NCBI GenBank assembly: GCA_002723345.1
Contig: PBNV01000044.1
Coordinates: 1-37,338, forward strand
Origin: Rhodospirillaceae bacterium
GTDB taxonomy: Bacteria; Pseudomonadota; Alphaproteobacteria; Rhodospirillales; UBA2165
Length of the DNA stretch: 37,338 bases
Reading direction: 5' to 3'
Shown here: piece after piece, positions 26,158-34,084 of the stretch
Layout: every line of letters starts with the position of its first letter
Position numbering within the stretch: the first letter of the stretch is position 1
Notes under the pieces: generated by a model
Told to the model about the DNA's origin: nothing
What the model saw: only the letters and a program-made list of their open reading frames with translations
Databases searched by the model: none
Program-made: the position numbers and the translations under genes

Positions 26158-26576
26158 TACTCGTGGTCCTGGCCTGCAAACACAAAGAAGAGGGTCATCA
26201 TAGTGGCGGCGACGGTGATGCCCACACCGGCTTCGACCAGAAGAATGCCGAGGTGTTGGCCTGCCACAGGGTCGTTAGCCAAAACGTTGTAGCCAAGGAA
26301 ATTACCCCCCAGAAAAAAGCTTGCAACGCCTGTTCCGCCATACAGCAGCACGCCAAAGGCCAGTAGCACGCGGGTTGCCCAAGCCGGAACTACTTTACGC
26401 GCGTTTTCAATGCCGAATATCAGCCCATACAACACGAAGCCGGCCGCAATAATGACCCCGGCCTGAAAGCCACCGCCGGGGCCAAAATCGCCATGAAATT
26501 GAACATAGAGGCCGAATAAGATGATAAAGGGGATCATAAACTTGGCAACGACCCGGAGGATAGAATGTCTGCTCAT
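26157..26576 (-). CDS. mrpB: MrpB/MnhB/MbhF-like antiporter subunit
   Basis: This 139-residue, four-helix MnhB protein has the hallmark LYVQFHGDFGPGGGFQAGVI in the first third (residues about 24-43), plus GGNFLGYN and ILLVEAGVGITVAATMM later. The GPGGGFQ loop is diagnostic of this subunit. GAGGAGG lies just before the ATG inside the previous gene, and the two genes overlap by 4 bases (ATGA). Confidence 0.92.
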   Translation of the reverse strand: MSRHSILRVVAKFMIPFIILFGLYVQFHGDFGPGGGFQAGVIIAAGFVLYGLIFGIENARKVVPAWATRVLLAFGVLLYGGTGVASFFLGGNFLGYNVLANDPVAGQHLGILLVEAGVGITVAATMMTLFFVFAGQDHE

Positions 26577-27121
26577 ACTTCCTCCTCATTTTGCTCAGAG
26601 ATAACATTACTTCGCATGCCTGGGCGCCAGCGGTCATGGCCACGACCCAATAAGATGAGCACTCCGATGGCCGCGGTGAATATCACTACCACTTCACCAA
26701 ATGTGTCATATCCCCGATAGCTCGCCAAAACTGATGTGACAATATTTGGAACGCCGATCTCCTTACCGGATTCTAGTATGTACCGTGGCGCAACATGTAC
26801 CTGAGCAGGCGCGTTGGGATCCCCAAAAGCTGGCATATCAAAGGTGCCATAAATCAATACGGCACCGGTCGCGATGACAATCAACAGAGGTATGATTTTG
26901 ACATTGAAACGAGCCTTCTCCTCCTCGCTGGTCAGGGACAGTGTAGCCAGCATCAAAAGAGTTGAAATTCCTGCACCCACAGCGGCCTCGGTAAAGGCTA
27001 CGTCGACAGCATTCAGCGTGACGTAGAGCACTGCCGCCAGCAGACTAAAGATGCCGGACAAGATTACCACGGCGAACAGATTACGGATGCGCGCAGCCGC
27101 AAAAGCCGTGACCGCCATCAA
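26573..27121 (-). CDS. DUF4040 / MbhD-MbhE-like antiporter subunit (stand-alone MrpA C-terminal part)
   Basis: This ~182-residue protein corresponds to the C-terminal portion of MrpA, found as separate MbhD and MbhE subunits in archaeal Mbh complexes. The first part is DUF4040 (AVTAFAAARIRNLFAVVILSGIFSLLAAVLYV, FTEAAVGAGISTLLMLATL). The second contains YRGYDTFGEVVVIFTAAIGVLILLG. The listed start is a TTG at 27121, with ATG at 27118. Upstream codons continue in frame as ETFVNIALLI, completing the first helix as in related proteins, back to an ATA at 27154. That ATA is preceded by GGAGCGGG and abuts the mrpG stop, so either a rare ATA start or a shortened first helix is implied. Confidence 0.85.
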   Translation of the reverse strand: MMAVTAFAAARIRNLFAVVILSGIFSLLAAVLYVTLNAVDVAFTEAAVGAGISTLLMLATLSLTSEEEKARFNVKIIPLLIVIATGAVLIYGTFDMPAFGDPNAPAQVHVAPRYILESGKEIGVPNIVTSVLASYRGYDTFGEVVVIFTAAIGVLILLGRGHDRWRPGMRSNVISEQNEEEV

Positions 27122-27150
27122 GATGAGCAGCGCTATGTTAACGAAGGTCT

Positions 27151-27489
27151 CTATTTTCCCGCTCCAAGCTCTCGGTCATCGGGGCGACGGTCCTCATCCA
27201 CCTCGGGTTTCATGCCTCCATCCAGCGCTGCCCTCGCCAATGCATGGGTGGATGTCGGGCTGGCAAAAAACATGAAAAGTGCGATCACAATAAGTTTTAC
27301 GGTTACAAGTGAGAGACCGGCCTGGAAGGCCATTCCCAGTATCAAAAGATAAGTGGCGAGGGTCTCCGTAACGCCGGTGGCATGTGATCGGGTGAACATA
27401 TCGGGCAGCCGAACGAGCCCAATGCTGCCTATCAGAAGAAAGGCACTACCGGTCAAGATCGCAAACCAGCTGAGAATATCCCAAACCAA
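27151..27489 (-). CDS. mrpG: MrpG/MnhG/MbhC-like antiporter subunit
   Basis: This 112-residue, three-helix subunit has family landmarks LLIGSIGLVRLPDMFTRSHATGVTETLATYLLILG and KLIVIALFMFFASPTSTHALARAA. The C-terminal 25 residues are polar and acidic. The frame begins with a TTG at 27489 just after the mrpF stop; no better start is visible. Its stop lies against the possible ATA start of the DUF4040 gene. Confidence 0.9.
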   Translation of the reverse strand: MVWDILSWFAILTGSAFLLIGSIGLVRLPDMFTRSHATGVTETLATYLLILGMAFQAGLSLVTVKLIVIALFMFFASPTSTHALARAALDGGMKPEVDEDRRPDDRELGAGK

Positions 27490-27491
27490 AC

Positions 27492-27782
27492 CTAGAGATC
27501 CCCCAGATTGTCGCCGCCATGGGGATGCCCAAGATGGGAAAAACGAAAAAACTTCATAATTGCGATGGTGGCTATGAAGTTGATCAAGGCATAAACGATA
27601 GCAATGTCCAGAAACTCTGGCCGATCGGTTAGAAAGCCCAGTACGGCGATGAGCAACAACGCTTTTGTACCGAAAACATTTACTGCCAGAATACGGTCAT
27701 AAATCGTGGGGCCGAGTACCGCCCGCACGATGGCCAGCAGCATGGCAACAAGCAAAGCGGCAGCGGCGACAGTAAACATCAT
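27492..27782 (-). CDS. mrpF: MrpF/MnhF/MbhB-like antiporter subunit
   Basis: This ~96-residue, three-helix subunit has VRAVLGPTIYDRILAVNVFGTKALLLIAVLG and EFLDIAIVYALINFIATIAIMKFF, the MnhF signature. The frame is open upstream to 27830, but two adjacent ATGs at 27782/27779 overlap the mrpE stop and put the first helix at the N-terminus as in homologues, so 27782 is chosen. The cytoplasmic tail is Gly/His-rich. Confidence 0.9.
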   Translation of the reverse strand: MMFTVAAAALLVAMLLAIVRAVLGPTIYDRILAVNVFGTKALLLIAVLGFLTDRPEFLDIAIVYALINFIATIAIMKFFRFSHLGHPHGGDNLGDL

Positions 27783-28282
27783 GCAGCGTCTCCTGCGGCA
27801 ATAGGAGGCTCCGTGCCCTCCATCTTGCACGCACGTCGATCCATGCGGCCCGTTATTAACTCATCAGCGGCCTCTGCCGTCAGAGCGTGAACATCAATCA
27901 TGCCATCCCCGACAGAGATGGCGACCGTGCCTGGGGTTAGTGTGATTGAGTTCGCGAACGTAACCTGGCCGAGCTCGGTCTTCTGGCTCGCGGGGATCCG
28001 AACCAAGGTGGGGCTCAGTGCCATGTCTTTCTTGAGAATGACCCGAGCCACATCGATGTTGGCTTTAACAATCTCCCAGAGTAGCCATGGCCAATATGTT
28101 ACAGCGTTCCAGCCCAGATGGATCGGAAAACCCTCGTGATCTGCGACATCCATCCGATGGGCGATCCATGCAACAAAAGCGCTAGAGACTGCACCCAGAG
28201 TAATGATCAAAGGTGTGTAAATGCCAGATAAGAGCAGCCAGAAAATAAACAACGCTACTGCAAGACTAATACTTCTTGCCAC
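27779..28282 (-). CDS. mrpE: MrpE/MnhE/MbhA-like antiporter subunit
   Basis: This 167-residue first gene of the operon starts with GTG at 28282, preceded by AGGTGAGG. Two N-terminal helices (about 5-40) are followed by an MnhE soluble domain with LLWEIVKANIDVARVIL near residue 70. LGQVTFANSITLTPGTVAISVGDGMIDVHAL follows near 100-130, the diagnostic NSITLTPGT motif. The 85 bases up to the next upstream gene (thiY) must contain its promoter unless the thi operon reads through. Confidence 0.92.
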   Translation of the reverse strand: MARSISLAVALFIFWLLLSGIYTPLIITLGAVSSAFVAWIAHRMDVADHEGFPIHLGWNAVTYWPWLLWEIVKANIDVARVILKKDMALSPTLVRIPASQKTELGQVTFANSITLTPGTVAISVGDGMIDVHALTAEAADELITGRMDRRACKMEGTEPPIAAGDAA

Positions 28283-28367
28283 GATTTCCTCACCTAAATA
28301 CGCCCAAATTCAGTTTGTTGCTGAGTTATCACCAATGGTTACCGCTTAGATCGCTTATATCAGTTCA

Positions 28368-29312
28368 TTAGGGAAGTTCAATTGCATATTCGGAGACGGG
28401 TTGAACCTTTTTGATGAGGCCCTGTTTTTTTAGGAACGCCGCAAATCGGCTGTATCGCTTTGAGTCTAATGCCGACGGGCGAAGCGCAAAGCGCGGCAAT
28501 GTATCTCGCCAGGCTCTCCGGTTTAACTCATCATCCAGATTTTTGTGAGCACGGATGAATAGTTGCCAGCTCTTGTCAGGATGATTTATTAAATATTGAA
28601 CACCTCGTTCAACAGCATCCAGGAATTGGCTATAACGTTTATCGGTCACCTTAGCTTTGTTCGCGACGATGATGAGTTCCTCATAGGGCGGAACACCCTC
28701 TTCCTCGGGATAAAAAGCGATGCCGGGTCTGCCGATGATATCCATCTGGTTGAGCTCAAAATTTCGGAAGGCCCCAATAACCGCATCAACCTTGCCCGCG
28801 ACAATAGAGGGCGACAAGGAGAAGTTTACGTTAATGAGCTCGACATCTTTAATGCTGAGATTATGCTTCGACAGCATCGCCGCGAGAAGGGCGTCCTCAA
28901 AGCCACCAACGGAAAAGCCAATCTTTTTGCCTTTCAGGTCTTTGATCGACTTAATGCCCCCCCCTTCAAGCGCCACCAAAGAATTTAACGGCGTGGACAC
29001 CAAAGTTCCGATCCGAGCCAATGGTAATCCCTCTGACACCTGCACGTGAAGCTGAGGCTGGTAAGACACTGCAAGGTCTACCTTTCCCGCGGCAACTAGT
29101 TTGGGTGGATCATTCGGATCGGCTGGTTCAATCATTTTGACTTTGAGCCCGGTTGATTTGAAATAGCCCTTTTCTTGGGCAACGATCAGGGGCGCATGAT
29201 CGGGGTTAACGAACCAGTCGAGCATGATGGTCAGCTTGTCTTGAGCTCCAGCAGGAGCAATCCAAAAAAGTGATATAGCAGTAATAGCAGACAGTAGATT
29301 CTTCATAATCAA
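28368..29312 (-). CDS. thiY: ThiY-like periplasmic pyrimidine-precursor binding protein
   Basis: The 314-residue protein has a Sec signal peptide (about 1-23, ending PAGAQ) and an NMT1/THI5-like domain. LDWFVNPDHAPLIVAQEKGYF near residue 31 is the characteristic pyrimidine-binding segment. KVDLAVSYQPQ and KKIGFSVGGFEDALLAAML follow. ThiY binds formylaminopyrimidine (a thiamine degradation product) or HMP for uptake and salvage. The gene is third in a riboswitch-controlled run and lies 2 bases after thiX. Binding specificity is inferred from family and riboswitch. Confidence 0.88.
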   Translation of the reverse strand: MIMKNLLSAITAISLFWIAPAGAQDKLTIMLDWFVNPDHAPLIVAQEKGYFKSTGLKVKMIEPADPNDPPKLVAAGKVDLAVSYQPQLHVQVSEGLPLARIGTLVSTPLNSLVALEGGGIKSIKDLKGKKIGFSVGGFEDALLAAMLSKHNLSIKDVELINVNFSLSPSIVAGKVDAVIGAFRNFELNQMDIIGRPGIAFYPEEEGVPPYEELIIVANKAKVTDKRYSQFLDAVERGVQYLINHPDKSWQLFIRAHKNLDDELNRRAWRDTLPRFALRPSALDSKRYSRFAAFLKKQGLIKKVQPVSEYAIELP

Positions 29313-29314
29313 TC

Positions 29315-30070
29315 CTAATCGTTGCTTGGTTTGGTCTCCGGTTGCCAGTGGACCAGTCGTCTCATGACCGCATCTACCAGAAAATAGAGGGCGATGGCTA
29401 TGACCGCTAAAACAAAAAGGGCTGCAAACATCACATCAATCTGCATTCGTCCGTTGGCGTGAAGCATAAGATAGCCGAGCCCGCCGCTTGAGCCGACCCA
29501 TTCTCCAACAACGGCACCGATTGGGGCAACGGCCGCCGCGACCCTCATGCCAGAAGCGAGGGAGGGAAGAGCGGCTGGCAATCGAATATGTCGTAAAATG
29601 GACCAACGGGAAGCGCCCATGGTTCGGGCTAGCTCAAGGTGTCCGAGATTTGTGCGCCGTAATCCATCGTAAAATGCCGCTGTTACCGGGAAATAGATGA
29701 TAAGCGTTGCCATGGCCACTTTGGACCCGAGACCGTATCCCAGCCACAACACTAGAATGGGTGCCAAGGCAAAGACTGGAACGGCCTGGCTGATGACTAG
29801 GACCGGCATGAGCCATTGGCGAACCGATCGGAAGTATCCCATAATTAACGCGCTTGCCGTTCCAAGAATACTGCCCAACAAGAGCCCTAGAAGGATCTCA
29901 CTTAGCGTGATCAGGGCATGAACCGCAATTACATCGTGACGATCTACGAGAGCCGATGCGACTCGGGCGGGAGACGGTAAAATAAAAAACTGCACGCCGG
30001 TAATTACGATAATGCTCTGCCAAATTACGATAAGGCCAGCAGCGATCAAGAGGGGGCGGAGCACGGTCAT
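29315..30070 (-). CDS. thiX: ThiX-like ABC transporter permease
   Basis: This 251-residue BPD_transp_1 permease has about six helices. The cytoplasmic coupling loop reads ARTMGASRWSILRHIRLPAALPSLASGMRVA, near residues 145-175 (EAA-type motif). AVVGEWVGSSGGLGYLML follows, typical of the SsuC/ThiX/TauC group. Its start overlaps the thiZ stop by 4 bases. Confidence 0.88.
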   Translation of the reverse strand: MTVLRPLLIAAGLIVIWQSIIVITGVQFFILPSPARVASALVDRHDVIAVHALITLSEILLGLLLGSILGTASALIMGYFRSVRQWLMPVLVISQAVPVFALAPILVLWLGYGLGSKVAMATLIIYFPVTAAFYDGLRRTNLGHLELARTMGASRWSILRHIRLPAALPSLASGMRVAAAVAPIGAVVGEWVGSSGGLGYLMLHANGRMQIDVMFAALFVLAVIAIALYFLVDAVMRRLVHWQPETKPSND

Positions 30071-30822
30071 GACAATTCTGCCTGCATGCGGTTAAGGATT
30101 TTGGCATGCTGTTCGAGAACGAGCTGGTCTGTCGCGTCACGGGGCGTGGCGCCGGAAAGTTCAGCAATTGGTTCAAGCTGAGCAGGGCGCCCGCTCATGA
30201 GAATGATATGTCCGCCGAGCCGTAGCGCCTCTAAGGGATCATGTGTGACGAGAAAGACAGTCCTGTTGGTCAGAAGATCCGCTGCCATATCCTGCAGTTT
30301 CAATCTGGTAATGGCATCAAGAGCGGAAAACGGTTCATCCATGACAACGACAGGTTTGTCTTCCATCAAAGTGCGGACAAGGGCCGCGCGTTGGCGCATA
30401 CCCCCAGAGAGTTTCACCGGGAGTTCTGCCGCATAAGCCCGTAAGCCAACGCGATCTATAAGTTCATACGCGTTCCCGAGACGAATCGGCTCGTGGCTCG
30501 TACGCAGGCGATCGCCCAACAGTACATTGTCGATGACTGATAACCAGGGCAGAAGGAGGTCTTGTTGCCCCATATATGCGACGCGGCCAGCAAGTGCGGT
30601 TCCATCAGAACACTCAAATTCTGTGATTGCGTCTCCCGTGGCCAGGCCGGCAAACAGTTTTAGCAGGGTGCTTTTGCCGACACCACTGAGGCCAAGCAGG
30701 CAAGTCCAAGTATTTTTTGGAATAAACAGTTCCAAGTTTTCGAACAACACAGTGCCGTCAAAACGCATTGTTTCAATGCGGGCGGTTATATCAAAAGACT
30801 GTCGTGTGAAGTTTTTTCTCAT
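30067..30822 (-). CDS. thiZ: ThiZ-like ABC transporter ATP-binding protein
   Basis: This 251-residue ATPase has Walker A at 44-52 (GLSGVGKST), a Q-loop at about 87 (MGQQDLLLPW), signature LSGGMRQ at 138-144, Walker B VVVMDEP at 158-164 and an H-loop in LVTHDP. It powers uptake of the pyrimidine precursor with ThiX and ThiY. It is the first gene after the TPP riboswitch; its Shine-Dalgarno GAGG (30824-30827) is immediately next to the riboswitch P1 stem. Confidence 0.9.
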   Translation of the reverse strand: MRKNFTRQSFDITARIETMRFDGTVLFENLELFIPKNTWTCLLGLSGVGKSTLLKLFAGLATGDAITEFECSDGTALAGRVAYMGQQDLLLPWLSVIDNVLLGDRLRTSHEPIRLGNAYELIDRVGLRAYAAELPVKLSGGMRQRAALVRTLMEDKPVVVMDEPFSALDAITRLKLQDMAADLLTNRTVFLVTHDPLEALRLGGHIILMSGRPAQLEPIAELSGATPRDATDQLVLEQHAKILNRMQAELS

Positions 30823-30826
30823 TCCT

Positions 30827-30920
30827 CACTCGTCCCTACGCCGGTCTTAGCCGGATCAGGTGCGAGGGGTCGTTTCCGGTATTGGAAACCTCTCAGCCGC
30901 ATTTTCGGCTCCCCCCAGTG
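30827..30920 (-). promoter_or_regulatory. TPP riboswitch (THI element) controlling thiZXY
   Basis: On the minus strand the aptamer shows every core element. CACT (P1 5' side) is followed by GGGGG-AGCC, then hairpin AGCCG/CGGCT leading into CTGAGA. A variable hairpin GTTTCC/GGAAAC comes next, then GACCC, CACCTGATCCGG, CTAAGA, CCGGCGTAGGGA and AGTG closing P1. The 3' P1 strand (30827-30830) touches the thiZ Shine-Dalgarno (30824-30827), five bases from the start codon. TPP binding, which stabilises P1, could therefore occlude the ribosome directly. Confidence 0.93.
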
Positions 30921-31200
30921 GTCGGGGTCGAGTATCAGCCATATGAATAAAATTGGCAAGCCGGTGGTTTTACGGTGCTATTGGTGAAGCCATTAAGCGA
31001 TCCTGGGCTTTCTAGCGCCAGTATTTTAGTTTATCCCGTTTTTCAAAAGGTAAGTATGTAATCCGACACAGTCCAGATTTTGGCTTGGTTTAAGCGATGA
31101 ACTGAATGGCTTATGTCATTAATCTGATGTAGACCAAATGCGCAGCGTTAATTTTCCAGTATCGCGGGGACGCCAGGCCATAAATACTGAGTGGGGCTTT

Positions 31201-31683
31201 ATGAGACAGATTACCCGGCGGCAATCACTTTTGTTTTTAACTGGTTCGGCAATTATCTCGTTCATAACGAGGAGTGTTTTTGCGCAAGGCCTTGTGACCT
31301 TCGGGAAATCTAAGCTGATGATTATCTCTGAGTCAGGTCGACATAGTTTTGATATTGAGCTAGCCCTATCAAGCCGTCAGCAAGCCCAAGGCCTAATGTT
31401 CAGAAGATCTTTGCCGTCCAATGCCGGGATGCTGTTTGATTATCGCATTCCGAGTCGCATCACAATGTGGATGAAAAACACGTTTATTCCGTTAGACATG
31501 ATTTTTATCGATATACACGGGCGCGTTAGAAATATTGTCCAACGCACAGTACCCATGTCGGAAGCTACCATCGCATCAAAGGGCAGAGTGCGTGCTGTGT
31601 TAGAGGTTAATGGGGGCACGGCGGCCAGACTTGGAATTCGGCCAGGTGATAGGGTCGTAAGTCCCGACATTGGTTGGCAATAA
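31201..31683 (+). CDS. DUF192 family exported protein
   Basis: Translation from the ATG at 31201 gives a 160-residue protein with a twin-arginine signal (TRRQSLLFLTGSAI) ending near VFAQ. A DUF192 domain follows with QGLMFRRSLPSNAGMLFDY, MWMKNTFIPLDMIFID and VLEVNGGTAARLGIRPGD. An in-frame ATG at 31138 would place 21 polar residues before the signal, and GTGGGG precedes 31201. DUF192 proteins are small periplasmic proteins of unknown function. The gene is divergent from the thi operon and its riboswitch. Confidence 0.85.
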   Translation: MRQITRRQSLLFLTGSAIISFITRSVFAQGLVTFGKSKLMIISESGRHSFDIELALSSRQQAQGLMFRRSLPSNAGMLFDYRIPSRITMWMKNTFIPLDMIFIDIHGRVRNIVQRTVPMSEATIASKGRVRAVLEVNGGTAARLGIRPGDRVVSPDIGWQ

Positions 31684-31851
31684 AAATCAAATGATATGGT
31701 TATTCTATCTTCCTGGCTTATGATCTACTCAAACATCGTAGTAAACAAATACGCTTAAACCGCGTGCATTAGGAATTACACGACAGGTAAGATTTAGACG
31801 ACATGACACGATGCGGCCTAATAATCTCATAACCGAACCGGAACAATAGAA

Positions 31852-32973
31852 ATGGTGAATGAAAAAATTCCATTTTTCCGAGCAGACCACGTCGGCAGCC
31901 TGTTACGGCCAATAGAACTGTTAAATGCGCGAGAAAAATGGAAATCTGACTTATTGAGCTCCACGAAATTGCGAGAAACCGAGGACGCGTCTATTGCCCA
32001 GGTTGTTAAAGCTCAGGAGAATATCGGTCTCCGGGCCATCACTGATGGTGAATTCCGTCGCGAAAATTGGTGGATTGATTTCATCTCGCAAATACCTGGC
32101 ATTGAAATCGCAGAACCGGATAAGGCGGCTGAGTTTAAAACTGATGGCGGTGCAGGATCTGGGTATGCCCCTAAAGTTGTAAAAACTGTTGCAAAGATTA
32201 AGCATGAGCATTGCATAGCCGGCAGAGATTATGAATTTCTTGCCTCAAAGACGTCCAAGATACCAAAAGTTACGATCCCTTCACCTACGCGCATCCATTT
32301 TCATGGCGGAAGAAGCTCAGTTAGTCGGGAGGTTTATCCAGACATTAACGAATTTTGGTCCGATATCACCAAATTTTACCAACAGGAAATTGCGGCTCTT
32401 GAAAAACTCGGATGTCGGTACATTCAGATTGATGATCCAGTATTAACTTATTTCCTTGATGACCGCATGCGCGACTATCTGGTTAATATTGGAGAAAACC
32501 CGGATACCTTGATTAATGACTATGCCAAATTGATTAACGCCTGCGTGTCGAGACGCCAGCCGGGCACCCACCTCTCGATGCACCTTTGCAGGGGCAATGC
32601 AGCTTCCTCTTGGGTGGTGTCTGGGGGGTATGCTAAACTCGCTCCTTTTATTTTCCCGGTCGTCGATGTCGATACGTTTTTTTTAGAGTATGACGACGAG
32701 CGCTCGGGTGACTTTGCTCCTTTGGAGCATATGCCTTCTGAAAAAAATGTGGTGCTTGGTCTGGTAACCACGAAAAGGGGAGACCTTGAGACAAGTGATC
32801 ATCTCAAACGTCGCGTTGAAGAGGCTATTGACTATGTTCCATTGGAGAAGCTGGCGTTGAGCCCACAATGTGGGTTCGCCAGTGTTGATATCGGTAATAA
32901 GATTGATTTTGACGCCCAAATCGCCAAACTTGAATTAGTCGTGAGAACGGCAGAGGAAATATGGGGCGAGTGA
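31852..32973 (+). CDS. cobalamin-independent methionine synthase II family protein (copy 1)
   Basis: This 373-residue protein is of the MetE C-terminal/UROD-like barrel superfamily, without the MetE N-terminal half. The N-terminal FRADHVGSLLRP is shared with its neighbour. Zinc-site residues are H244 and C246 (MHLCRGN), E279 (FFLEYDDE) and C340 (LSPQCGFASVD); D194/D195 lie in QIDDP. Such proteins transfer methyl or alkyl groups to thiols using zinc; the true substrate of this short family is mostly unknown. It converges on a paralogue with only 4 bases between the stops. Confidence 0.88.
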   Translation: MVNEKIPFFRADHVGSLLRPIELLNAREKWKSDLLSSTKLRETEDASIAQVVKAQENIGLRAITDGEFRRENWWIDFISQIPGIEIAEPDKAAEFKTDGGAGSGYAPKVVKTVAKIKHEHCIAGRDYEFLASKTSKIPKVTIPSPTRIHFHGGRSSVSREVYPDINEFWSDITKFYQQEIAALEKLGCRYIQIDDPVLTYFLDDRMRDYLVNIGENPDTLINDYAKLINACVSRRQPGTHLSMHLCRGNAASSWVVSGGYAKLAPFIFPVVDVDTFFLEYDDERSGDFAPLEHMPSEKNVVLGLVTTKRGDLETSDHLKRRVEEAIDYVPLEKLALSPQCGFASVDIGNKIDFDAQIAKLELVVRTAEEIWGE

Positions 32974-32995
32974 TTTTTTAGCCCCAAATTTCCTC
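32953..32995. terminator. shared hairpin at the ends of the convergent methyltransferase genes
   Basis: Left arm 32953-32967 (GAGGAAATATGGGGC) pairs with right arm 32981-32995 with one mismatch in 15. The loop of 13 bases contains both stop codons and a run of six T. The arms exist because both proteins end in EEIWG, encoded on opposite strands. The structure could serve as a bidirectional terminator or an RNA stabiliser. Function is inferred; the repeat itself is plain. Confidence 0.6.
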
Positions 32996-34084
32996 AGCGG
33001 TTTCTGCGCATAGCTCTAATTTCCGCCATTGATCGTCCTCGGAAATGAGATTGCCGACAGCCATGCTAGCGAACCCGCATTGGGGGCTCAGGCACAAATT
33101 TTCAATAGGTATAAATTGGGCGGCTTCATCAACTCTTCTTTTTAAATCGTCCTTTTGCTCGATTTTAGCCAGTTTGGAACTTACAAGACCTAGTACGACT
33201 ATGGTATCTCGTGGTGCATATCGAAGGGGTTCAAAGTCGCCAGCCCGATCTGTGTCGTACTCCATAAAAAATCCATCCACTGGCACGCCTGCAAACATAT
33301 CCTCGGCGACAACATCGTATCCACCCTCAGCAATCCAGGAGCTTTTGTAGTTACCCCTGCACATATGAACTGAGACGAGCATGTCATCGGGGCGCTGTTC
33401 AAGAGCTTTAGCGATACCCCGAGCATAAGTTCGGATGAGTTCGACCGGATCATCACCACGGTCTGCCATTTGGGCTCTTACCTTCGGATCACATAACATT
33501 GCGAATGTGGTGTCATCCAACTGCAAATATCGGCAACCTTCGTCATAGAGCAACTGGAGTTCATCCTGATAGGCTGCGCAAAGGTCCTCCCAGAACTCCT
33601 CGAGATCAGGATAAATCGTCTGATCGATAAGGTTTATTCCACCCCGATGGTAAGCGAGACTCGGCGAGGGTATACAAAATTTTGGCGTCTCTCTCGTATT
33701 TTCCTTCAAAAAACGAAAATGATCGATCATTACACCCTTGGGGTTTTTGATCTTTGATTTAACTTCCAAAGAATTTATGGATTGCCCTGCCTGGAATGTC
33801 GGCCCCTGGTGGGGTGCAGACTCATCTATACCCTCTAGACTACATAAAAAATCGTAATGCCATGCTGACCGGCGGAACTCACCATCGGTAATAGCCCTGA
33901 TCCCAGCTTTCTCTTGGCCCTTGATCGCCTCTATAATACAGTTGTCTTCTACCGCCCGAAGGTCAACGTCAGTTATTTCTCCGTTGGCTTTTTTCTCTCG
34001 GGCGTCATGCAGTCGCTTTGGCCGCAAGAGGCTTCCGACATGGTCTGCACGAAATGGTGGCTTGGCTGGATCCTGAAATGACAC
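32978..34084 (-). CDS. cobalamin-independent methionine synthase II family protein (copy 2)
   Basis: This 368-residue paralogue of the convergent neighbour also starts with FRADHVGSLLRP and ends with AEEIWG. Zinc-site residues are H240 and C242 (VHMCRGN), E275 (FFMEYDTD) and C336 (LSPQCGFASMA). The two differ strongly in residues ~90-160, which cover the substrate side of the barrel mouth, suggesting different thiol or methyl-donor partners. Both lack the MetE N-terminal domain, so they are not classical MetE. Upstream is a long gene-poor gap. Confidence 0.88.
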   Translation of the reverse strand: MSFQDPAKPPFRADHVGSLLRPKRLHDAREKKANGEITDVDLRAVEDNCIIEAIKGQEKAGIRAITDGEFRRSAWHYDFLCSLEGIDESAPHQGPTFQAGQSINSLEVKSKIKNPKGVMIDHFRFLKENTRETPKFCIPSPSLAYHRGGINLIDQTIYPDLEEFWEDLCAAYQDELQLLYDEGCRYLQLDDTTFAMLCDPKVRAQMADRGDDPVELIRTYARGIAKALEQRPDDMLVSVHMCRGNYKSSWIAEGGYDVVAEDMFAGVPVDGFFMEYDTDRAGDFEPLRYAPRDTIVVLGLVSSKLAKIEQKDDLKRRVDEAAQFIPIENLCLSPQCGFASMAVGNLISEDDQWRKLELCAETAEEIWG

